Of a stretch of 18,330 nt of DNA, positions 9,943 through 17,435 are shown one piece after another; positions within the stretch are counted from its first letter, which is position 1; every line of letters begins with the position of its first letter. The notes under the pieces were generated by a model. That model was not told where the DNA came from. It searched no databases and saw only the letters and a program-made list of their open reading frames with translations. The translations under genes and the position numbers were made by a program. The stretch comes from Dimargaris cristalligena (lineage: Eukaryota > Kickxellomycota > Dimargaritomycetes > Dimargaritales > Dimargaritaceae): positions 1 through 18,330 of the forward strand of contig JANBQC010000256.1 of NCBI GenBank assembly GCA_027576995.1, read 5' to 3'.

Positions 9943-10701
9943 TCATTTAGGGCAACCATAGGAAGAACCGCCGCATATCTTCCTGATGTGCCGAATTAAT
10001 GAATGACGACCGGTGAATCTAATTTGGCAGTTGGGACATCTGATGGGCTGATGGACGTTATCGTAATGTTTTTGCAGGACCTGGGAATTGGTACAGAACC
10101 TATCGCACTTGGTACAGCGATAGGACGTCGAAATTTTATGACTTGGGTCGTGGGGGGCATTATTACCATTGTCGTCGTCGTCGTTGGTACCAGCCGGTAG
10201 CCATTTTTTACAATTCCGGCAATAGTGTCTAACCGCGCTTCTGTTCGATCGGTTTGGGGGAGAGGGCTTGTCCTGAGAGCCAACTCCACTTCCACCTCCA
10301 CTTGGTACAATACCACCGCCGGTCACGGTCCGCGCTTCGTTCTCGTTGCTGTATTTGCCGTGGTAATTACCATTGCCAATAATAGTACGATCAACTCCGT
10401 CCCAGGGATAACTTGGCCCACTGGTTCTGCTACCGTCCCGCCATGCCAAAGTGGAGCCCGCCAAGGTATACACTCCATCCGTGCCGGTGATATCTGGGCG
10501 AGTGTGATGGGGGTACGGCGCCCTTCGAGTTCGGACTGGCGAGTCGCTAGGTGTATCAATATCATTCGCAATGAAATCGAGCGATATGGCTTTGTCTTCT
10601 GTTGAAGACGCCGGGGTGAATTCGAGAACCGGCCTACCCATTAGCCCTGGTAAACAACCCAGCAGGGCGATTCCAATCACCCAATCTATTAATATATACA
10701 T
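9943..10701 (-). CDS. Secreted C2H2/C2HC zinc-finger protein, 252 aa, C-terminally truncated
   Basis: Single-exon protein with an unusual layout. An N-terminal hydrophobic signal (residues about 7-22, likely cleaved at LMG-RP) is followed by a Gly/Ser/Asn/Asp-rich disordered linker (about 25-155), a CxxC pair (C161, C164), then fingers C196-x2-C199-x12-H212-x4-H217 and C222-x2-C225-x12-H238-x4-C243. The chain ends at GCPK after the first Cys of a third finger (see the remnant downstream). It is a full-length paralog of the gene at 16515-17435: shared landmarks include GRP after the signal, SLDFI/SLNFI, PDITxTD, NGNY and HQPIxCPxCQ. Zinc fingers are normally intracellular, so a signal peptide on the family suggests export, perhaps as an effector acting in another cell; that is inference. 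The ATG start is supported by the same start in the paralog. A membrane anchor instead of a signal peptide is the main alternative. Confidence 0.75.
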   Translation of the reverse strand: MYILIDWVIGIALLGCLPGLMGRPVLEFTPASSTEDKAISLDFIANDIDTPSDSPVRTRRAPYPHHTRPDITGTDGVYTLAGSTLAWRDGSRTSGPSYPWDGVDRTIIGNGNYHGKYSNENEARTVTGGGIVPSGGGSGVGSQDKPSPPNRSNRSAVRHYCRNCKKWLPAGTNDDDDNGNNAPHDPSHKISTSYRCTKCDRFCTNSQVLQKHYDNVHQPIRCPNCQIRFTGRHSLIRHIRKICGGSSYGCPK

Positions 10702-12194
10702 TGAAACCGGTAATTACGCAGAAGTGGACGTGGGGGGTGTGGTGGTAATAGCTATAGATATAGATATACTACCAAATGACACGCTGGGAGTAACAGTGTA
10801 CCGGTAGGCTAAATGTGAAAATGGGTTGCGTAGCAGGTGGCTATAAACAATACTGCCCCTCACCGCTTTTAAAAAGTAATGTAGGTAAAAAGGGTAATCC
10901 TAAAGTAAAGATTAAAACCCCCAAAATAATGTGGCCGGTGCCAAATGGTTAGCAATATATGTGGACCGAGACCAGGAGATAAGGATGGACTCATTAGAAG
11001 CAACAGGCCATTTCGCGCCTACTCTAATGTTTTGGTTAGTACTGACTGTAATGGCCGTCCATTAACAAGAATCCCTTAGGTCTTAAGATTGAACGTGAGG
11101 GTTGTTGGGTTTATCGTTATTACCTGGGGCGACAGATGTTGCCCGCCGTGTTATCCCCAGCGGCTACCAGTGTAACATAGCCGGGCATTAAGAGTCTCTC
11201 AGTAAACCTGCTGCTCCATTATGGTTGTACCACGACGGTATCTGGAAGTAAAATGGGAGGCCCAAGGTTTGAACTGTCTCTAGTCAAGAAAGACAATGTA
11301 GTCGTTTAATCCGAACCACGTGTGCCATTGAACCAAACTATAATTCGTATATTACCGGTACGGTAGTTCTTTGGTATTGTTGGTCACCAAATATAATCCC
11401 AACAGCCCTACTTGGGTGTATAGCTTTGTTGTATCCCACACTATCTACTAACCCAATGCTGCTCAAGTATGCACAATCTAAAGACCCCCCCCCATCCGTA
11501 TTCGCCGTTTCGTATTGGTATTATAAGACATTCATTTATCCTACCCCGCCGATTACATTTCTCTGGCATTATCGTGCCAAACCTGGGACATGGGGTATAT
11601 TGACCATTTCATTTATCCTACTCAATTTACCAACCATGAGTATTTAGCAATACTACTCGCAGATAAATCTACATTTTAATAATATTTAAAGTTACTTTAG
11701 CAAGTCCTTGCATTTACTCTTCGATTTTAAATTCCAACACTGAGAAGTAACGTGGAGGTCTGACTAGTCTTACCACTACACCCACCTAAGGTAAACAGAC
11801 CTCTAATAGATTTTGGGAGACTGACTGCAAAGTAGCCAACTGTAGAACCAAAATGCCAAGCACTCCGCACCCATCCAGGGGAAATGCACCAACTGGTAGG
11901 TATTGAATAGGCCACTTTCAATCTGCAGCTTTGAGAATTCAAGGAAGAGTGCGCTTCCTAGGTCACCAGGGCTTGGAAATAGGCTATAGTTAAAAAAGAG
12001 TACCAGGCTAAGCAGCCAAGCAAACAACTGGGGCGGCACAATAGCGAAGCACTCCGGGACAACGCGTCCCACATAAACTCGTCACCTTTCTAAGCCTTGG
12101 ATCCTACCTTGCTACCAGCTATTCCCATACACCTCCCACCGAAGCATTGGCCTACAATTAAAATTCCATTAATTAGTGGGTTCTTGTATTTAAC

Positions 12195-12236
12195 AATAGA
12201 ATATAGCCAAGGTGTTTGGTACCGACATATTCTATT
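12195..12236. repeat. Compound inverted repeat (possible hairpin)
   Basis: Arms AATAGAATAT (12195-12204) and ATATTCTATT (12227-12236) are perfect complements. The loop contains a further CCAA/TTGG pair (12207-12210 with 12216-12219). Function unknown; it may be a small element remnant or chance in AT-rich DNA. Confidence 0.35.
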
Positions 12237-12477
12237 CTATATAGAAGCCACCCCGGTTCCTTACTTTTAAAAATAATACAATTAGATGATTGGCATTATA
12301 CAGACTGTTAGTAGCATTGCACAAACTGAAAAATCAACCTGTCCAACCCTATGTTTATTGCCATCAGTTCCTCATAATTATCCAAGTTGCGATCAAACCT
12401 TATTTTTGAATGCCGTTAAATCCAACCTTGCTCATCACTTATTGAATCTTTATCTTTTCTAGTGAAATTCATAGACA

Positions 12478-12483
12478 TTTATT
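12478..12483 (-). terminator. AATAAA polyadenylation signal of the secreted orphan gene
   Basis: AATAAA on the minus strand about 137 nt downstream of the stop codon at 12620. Confidence 0.35.
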
Positions 12484-12619
12484 TTGAGGATCTATATAAG
12501 GGCTAGGTTAATAAATAAAACTCAATTGGACATAAAACCCTAATCGGTCGGGCTATTACATTTGGGAGAAATATCAGGAGAAAATGTACGAAAGCCAAGA
12601 TTAGGTGGTCACCTAAGTA

Positions 12620-13696
12620 TTAAATAGACGAAGGCTGCGCTGCGTCTTGAAACACACACGAATACATAATGTGTTTTTCCCAGAAGCCGGTGCACTGGGC
12701 TTTTAATACCTCGATGGTATCTTGAACAGACTCAATTACAGGAATGGCACGTAAATCTAGCCGATTTCTATTGGAACCCACCTCCTTTTCCAAGGATGTA
12801 CATTGGTGTCCTTCGTCAGTGGTGAAAGTCCGCATGGTAATCGTTTTAGTGGAAAAATCCCATTCGTAACCCACTAGCAAATGTCTGAAAAGCTGGGCCT
12901 TGACCAGTTGTTGGAAAATATCGTTCAGACGAGTCTCCCATTTTCCGGCAACCATTCGGGTCTTCGGGGGTGACTTTTTGACGCTCTTGAAATAACTTTC
13001 GAGTTCTTGGTATCTCTGACCCTCATAATCATCCGTGGATGGATCCACCAACTGGTTTTGGAAAAGTTCCGACAAGGTAGGGCATTTCGAAAAGAAATTG
13101 ACGGGTTTCTCATTAGGATTGACCTGAAGTTTAGAAAAAATTGCTTCGATCTCCGAAACTTGACTGGCCAAGAGCGAATAGGTTAAGCTCCCGGTTTCGC
13201 CGGGGTCCTTATCATTGACGTTCTTTCGCATAAGCATTCGTTCAGGATAAGATCCCTTCTGTCCCTCGGGGTACACAATGGAATCTAGTTCAAGGAAATC
13301 CATCTCATCGTTGAAGGTGGCTTCGGAGACTTGGCCGGGGTGATACGGACTATGCGCGACTGTGTTCATGGGGTCACGCATGGGGTTAAGCGAATCCAAT
13401 GTCTGGTCTGCACCATCGGGGAAATAGGATGACTCCCACGACATTTCGAGATTATCACCATCCCCTCCGCTACTCTGGTCATTAAATTCATCGTAATCCG
13501 AGGACATGTACTCGGTTTCTTGGCCGTTCTGGAGCGATAAAGGGTCGGTGATGGACCAGGAAAGCGGCTGATGATTAGGTAAAGTCGCCTTCAGAGTGTT
13601 TCCCAATTGCTCGCCAACTGGACTGGCGTCCACAAGGTAACTAATCCCCCCAAGGCATCCCATTCCAAACAAGACCATACGCGTATTCGAAGGCAT
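12620..13696 (-). CDS. Secreted orphan protein, 358 aa
   Basis: Not recognised as any known family. The first ATG (13696) opens a classic signal peptide: MPSNTR, a hydrophobic core VLFGMGCLGGISYLV, then DASPVG with likely cleavage around residues 24-28. Residues about 45-145 are acidic and rich in Ser/Asp/Glu, hence probably disordered. Residues about 165-350 look folded, with helical, charged stretches (for example LASQVSEIEAIFSKL and WETRLNDIFQQLVKAQLF) and four cysteines in the mature chain (205, 299, 335, 347) that could form two disulfides. No membrane segment follows the signal and no GPI-type tail is seen. It lies between the two secreted zinc-finger paralogs on the same strand and shares their signal + acidic linker + C-terminal domain plan. 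A secreted effector or wall-associated protein is possible, but nothing in the sequence proves it. Frame extension to a TTG at 13720 is less likely than the ATG. Confidence 0.72.
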   Translation of the reverse strand: MPSNTRMVLFGMGCLGGISYLVDASPVGEQLGNTLKATLPNHQPLSWSITDPLSLQNGQETEYMSSDYDEFNDQSSGGDGDNLEMSWESSYFPDGADQTLDSLNPMRDPMNTVAHSPYHPGQVSEATFNDEMDFLELDSIVYPEGQKGSYPERMLMRKNVNDKDPGETGSLTYSLLASQVSEIEAIFSKLQVNPNEKPVNFFSKCPTLSELFQNQLVDPSTDDYEGQRYQELESYFKSVKKSPPKTRMVAGKWETRLNDIFQQLVKAQLFRHLLVGYEWDFSTKTITMRTFTTDEGHQCTSLEKEVGSNRNRLDLRAIPVIESVQDTIEVLKAQCTGFWEKHIMYSCVFQDAAQPSSI

Positions 13697-13882
13697 AGTG
13701 TTATTCAAAATAAAAACCAAATTTGGTGTTTTGCAGCTGGGTTATCGAAGATATGTAAGAATACAAGAGTAATTGTAAGTGAGCAAGCGAGGGCCAACGA
13801 TAAAATACCTCCGGATTGAAAGGCGGGTAGAGATATTTAGGATTAGGTAGGATGTATTTTTCACAGGGAGACCTAAGCAGTG

Positions 13883-13893
13883 CTATTATATAG
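13883..13893 (-). promoter_or_regulatory. TATA-like box for the secreted orphan gene
   Basis: CTATATAATAG on the minus strand, about 190 bp upstream of the ATG at 13696. The spacing is similar to that seen for the small zinc-finger gene at the left edge. Confidence 0.35.
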
Positions 13894-14025
13894 AAACCGT
13901 GGTTGCGGTAAGCATTGGTGGCAGCCCACTGCCCAACGAACTATGTGTAAAATTTGATGCAGTTATACAGAGTTTAAACTGAAATGGCCCGAGAAAATAG
14001 TGTACACCAATCAACGCTGACTCAC

Positions 14026-14112
14026 CGATATAAGGAAATCGTCCACCAGATAGCCGACTATGTCCTGTACGGAAGTCGCTGTAGTATCGGGCATCATGCC
14101 CTCCAACGACCC
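14026..14112 (-). other. Candidate 87-nt internal exon of an unrecognised gene
   Basis: A 29-codon segment flanked by a pyrimidine-bearing acceptor (TTCACCAG) and a consensus donor (GTGAGT), open in phase 0 at both ends. Its translation includes MMPDTTATSVQDIVGYLVDD, which reads like an amphipathic helix. Another open minus-strand segment with a stop lies at 14701-14790 (RTDLNSIVHFNASIAEEING). No family is recognised and no complete gene can be assembled, so this may be a relic or chance. Confidence 0.22.
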
Positions 14113-14705
14113 CTGGTGAATATAAATTGATTGGGTAGAGTAAAAGGCTTCACAGAATAAGGGATGTACTCGCCGAGAACATATACTCTTTTTATCTATT
14201 GGGCCCTGTGGTTAAATGCGAAATCAAATCCAGCGTTCCCTATCCAAAAACAGTGCACAGCCCCCTTCCCCCTCCTTCCCCTTTTCGCCCCGTTCATTTC
14301 ATCATTAGACTTGACCACTCCCCGTAGAATGTACGCCACCTGTTCAGCAATTCATTGGTAGTCAACGTAGACAATTCATGTACTGCCGTATGTTGGGCCC
14401 GAGTGGTAGAGCGGCGAAGCGTACGAGTAGTGGTACACCGTTTACGTAGTGCGGAATATTACTGGGCAAAGCAGTACTCAGCCAATCGAGATTGCTCAAA
14501 GAGCTATTTACAGAATAGCGGAAAGAGAGGGAGCGGAGGGAAGGGAGGAGAGGGGATAGTGAAAAAAAAAATAGACCCTTCCTACCAAGCAACGTCCGGC
14601 GTACTTACGGTTCAAAACCAACTAGTTAAACTACAGCCTCACTAGGAGAGGACCGTAGGGCACCGTCGATATAATTTTGATAAGACCAGGGGGGGATGAT
14701 TCAAG

Positions 14706-14729
14706 AAATTCCTAATGCAGTAGGAATTT
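14706..14729. repeat. Perfect 9-bp hairpin with 6-nt loop
   Basis: AAATTCCTA (14706-14714) and TAGGAATTT (14721-14729) flank ATGCAG. It is compact enough to fold. Function unknown. Confidence 0.4.
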
Positions 14730-16514
14730 TGCCGTTTATTTCTTCGGCTATGGACGCATTAAAATGGACAATGCTGTTCAAATCGGTACGCTTAAGGTAT
14801 TAGCCAAGGCGGTTCCATAATAGCGCGGGAAGTCGAAATACCCTGCCAATTGGCAAAATGGGCCTACAACGGGAAATTCCAAACGGCCCCAACAGACCAA
14901 AGAGGGATAGGAAAATGTCGAAAATGTGCTGCTTGAGGGGGGAGGGGATGTCCTTCCGTTTTACGACTATTATTTCAAATTTAGAGAGCAGATATTATAC
15001 ACCACTACTGCCGTGTATGCTCAAACTTAGGCTACTTCCTATTGTACATAACTTGTATTAGATATCCCTTACATTCAAAGCCCCTTCATGTATGCCTCTT
15101 GAGATATATATGCCTGCGCCCTATGCTGCTGTCATCCAACTTTTCCAAATGAGCTCGCTATCCCTCTGACACCTGGTTTCCGGGTCCTTGGGACAAAACT
15201 ACTTCAGAATTAGCCAACTCATTAGCAGTCCTGTTACATCCATTAAATCAAGTCAGCTCTGCAATGCATTTGAGCAAGATAGCCAAAGCCCACTGTTTAT
15301 AAAGCATACTGTACTGTTATTTTTTACACTGCTCTGCCATTAGCCAGGAGGTATCCTAAACATGGGCAAAATTCGGCCCAGCTGTATAATGTTTTAAATA
15401 GGGTGTATATGGGATAATAAGAGGGTGACTCATTTTAAATGAGTAGTTTATGTTTATCTAGCAAATAGTTGGTTTTACAGTCTAATTGAACCTCTCTCAT
15501 CTTTAATCCCCTGTATAAGTTACAATTGGGCTCTAATAGTCCAGAATTAAAATCCATTAACCTGACAAACATTACTATTCTTGGCTATTGATGGTCAGTT
15601 AAGGCAACCCCAAATTATTCTGACAAAGGTTCTCACCTCCCACTTAAAACTTGTGGTCAACTATCATGAAGCTGGGGGTCTCCACACACTAAAATAGCAT
15701 GCTAAACATCAAGTATGATACATATGCTACGGTCTTAGTAAAACCACTAATGGGTTAGTTTTATTGTTTAAAATCAACCATTCCCTCTTATCTACTCATC
15801 AAAACCACTTGCACTGCAATACTAGGTGAATATCTGAACTTAATAATTTAAATATCATCCATCTCAGGACATCTGTGCATTAGTCACTGACATCTAGAAC
15901 TAAAAGTATGTGCACAGTACTGGCATAGATCAACAATATTTGACTTTGTCACCCAGGTTAACCACTCTTAGTCCATCAAGAGTCCCAGGGATAGTTTTCT
16001 AATGGTAGGTGGGGCTTAGGCTCGGCCAAGTGGCTACTAGTGTTAGGGAGGAATCAGTACTAACCAATAAAGGATAAGTGCAGGCTAATGCAAGGGATGT
16101 GTAGCAGGCACACTTACTAGCTAATACAATGGGTGAGCATATAAGGAGTTTATTGAGGTAAACTATGGGGGTAAGAAATAAGCTAAGGAACTGAACCAGT
16201 CCTAGAGGGGCCTTATTATTTATATGCAGGGACCACTTATAATGAGGGGTCACTAAGGGAATGGGATGGCTAAGGTAGAGGTGAGGGTCAGAGTCTCAAC
16301 CAGTTGGGCTTGCTTTCAGAAGACTTTCACTGAGAGAGGAGGGTCATTGGATCAGCCAGTGGAGTATGGTGTGAGAAGCATTAGGACCCGGTTATAATGG
16401 GTTATATAGTTGAGGGAGGGGTAATATGGCACTATAAGGCAATAGGATGGCATAATCAGTGTTCCATATTTAGGAAGGATTAGGTAGGCTGACAGACTTG
16501 ATTCCACATCCAAA

Positions 16515-17435
16515 TCAGTGTACATGGTTATCTATCTTTCTTATGCTCTCCTTTCTGCAATCCAGATAATCATATGTGGGTGTAATACATGGTTTCAATT
16601 TGTGTGTTTTTAGATGGGCTGCTTGGGTGAATTGCTTGAGGCAGCTAGGGCAATTAGAGGGACCTTGGTACATCAACTTAGCATGTTTGCAAAGTGTGTG
16701 GTGACTGGTCAGTACACATTGGCACTTGGGACAACTGATTGGCTGATGCATGTAATTGTCATGTTTCTTCAGGGACTGGGGATAGACATATTGAAAAAAA
16801 CACTTAGGGCAGGGGATGGACTTCTGACCTTTATGGCTCTGGCAGTAGGGGGTGCTGCCATTAGTTCTGGAAATTACCTGTTCCTTGAACTTCCGGTAGC
16901 AGTATTTAACTACCCTACCACTGCTTAGCATTGGGGTAGCAGGGCTGTCCAATGTGGCTGTTTGACTTCCACCTGGCACATTACAGTTGACCATGACCCA
17001 TGATGCTTCATTATCATCATGGCTATCATCACTGTAGTTGCCATTGGTATTGTCATTGACTTCATCCAAGCCATTACATGACAAAGAGGAGTCCATGGCA
17101 GTATCCATTTTATCAGTGTCAGTGATATCCGGGCTATAATTGTTGGGAGATTGGGCCATGTTTGGTTTGACTGATGAGTCACTAGATGTACCAAAACTTC
17201 TCACAATGAAGTCAGGTGACATGGGTTTTGGGTTTATTGAGGACAATGGATCTGACATGTTTGGTATGACTGAGGAGTCACTAGATGCAGCAGGGGCATT
17301 CACAATGAAATTGAGTGACATGGGTTTGGCTTTTGCTGAGGACACTGAGGTGGGTTTAGGAATTGGTCTACCTACTAGCCCCTGGAAACTACCCAGTATG
17401 GTGATTCCAACTGCCCAATATGTTGACCTATACAT
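16515..17435 (-). CDS. Secreted C2H2/C2HC zinc-finger protein, 306 aa
   Basis: Single-exon full-length paralog of the 9943-10701 gene. Signal peptide: MYRSTY, hydrophobic core WAVGITILGSFQGLVG, likely cleavage before RP. A Ser/Asp/Asn/Pro-rich linker (about 25-175) contains a 33-residue tandem repeat. Finger 1 is C209-x2-C212-x12-H225-x4-H230. Finger 2 has C235-x2-C238-x12-H251 but Tyr256 where the paralog has its fourth ligand, Cys. Finger 3 is C262-x2-C265-x12-H278-x4-C283. The upstream CxxC of the paralog (C161/C164 there) is reduced to a single Cys179. I start at the ATG at 17435, which aligns with the paralog start; a longer frame begins only with TTG. Only 2 CpG remain in 921 bp, so arginines use AGA/AGG. 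The open frame, the conserved signal and finger 3 argue that it is still functional. Role unknown; an exported effector is a possibility, not a demonstration. Confidence 0.75.
   Translation of the reverse strand: MYRSTYWAVGITILGSFQGLVGRPIPKPTSVSSAKAKPMSLNFIVNAPAASSDSSVIPNMSDPLSSINPKPMSPDFIVRSFGTSSDSSVKPNMAQSPNNYSPDITDTDKMDTAMDSSLSCNGLDEVNDNTNGNYSDDSHDDNEASWVMVNCNVPGGSQTATLDSPATPMLSSGRVVKYCYRKFKEQVISRTNGSTPYCQSHKGQKSIPCPKCFFQYVYPQSLKKHDNYMHQPISCPKCQCVLTSHHTLCKHAKLMYQGPSNCPSCLKQFTQAAHLKTHKLKPCITPTYDYLDCRKESIRKIDNHVH
17130..17327. repeat. Two tandem 99-bp units (33 codons) in the zinc-finger gene
   Basis: The units 17229-17327 and 17130-17228 repeat with a 99-bp period. They encode KPMS(L/P)(N/D)FIV followed by SSDSSV and PNM in both copies. 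The paralog at 9943-10701 has only one such unit (KAISLDFI, DSPV), so the duplication arose after the genes separated. Confidence 0.8.

Larger units (their letters stand above)
10702..12619. other. Intergenic DNA with the upstream region of the secreted zinc-finger gene
   Basis: The first 60 bp upstream of the ATG at 10701 resemble the upstream DNA of the 16.5-17.4 kb paralog (a G-rich GTGTGGTGGTAAT block in both), so the duplication includes promoter or leader DNA. TATA-like TATATCTATATCTATAG lies on the minus strand at about 10752-10770. A compound hairpin sits at 12195-12236. Minus-strand frames at 11727-12072 start with non-ATG codons and show nothing recognisable. No other gene is seen. 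Confidence 0.5.
13697..16514. other. Intergenic region with weak exon-like segments, entering the CpG-poor zone
   Basis: The left part (13.7-14.9 kb) carries a TATA-like box for the secreted orphan gene, several exon-like minus-strand segments, and a purine-rich stretch (about 14521-14572). The right part (from about 15.19 kb) is CpG-depleted, with no recognisable gene. An 84-aa hydrophobic minus-strand frame at 15999-16253 starts with GTG and is not called. TGACTCA (15426-15432), within a longer 17-bp near-palindrome (15428-15444), matches the Gcn4/AP-1 core but stands alone. Confidence 0.45.

Noticed and set aside
11727..12072. Overlapping 71- and 89-aa minus-strand frames, considered as a transposon remnant
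   Set aside because: The longer one starts with GTG; there are no reverse transcriptase, integrase or transposase motifs, no terminal repeats and no target-site duplication.
13701..13940. 79-aa open minus-strand segment directly upstream of the secreted orphan ATG
   Set aside because: It spans the likely TATA box and 5' leader of that gene and has no start codon; only a weak acceptor would join it to the 14026-14112 segment.
14399..14500. tRNA-like box A sequence (GAGTGGTAGAGCGG)
   Set aside because: No complementary acceptor stem and no proper box B at a suitable distance; the nearest candidate lacks the invariant bases.
15999..16253. 84-aa hydrophobic minus-strand frame in the CpG-poor zone
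   Set aside because: It starts with GTG, and its length is easily reached by chance in DNA of this composition; there is no second line of evidence.
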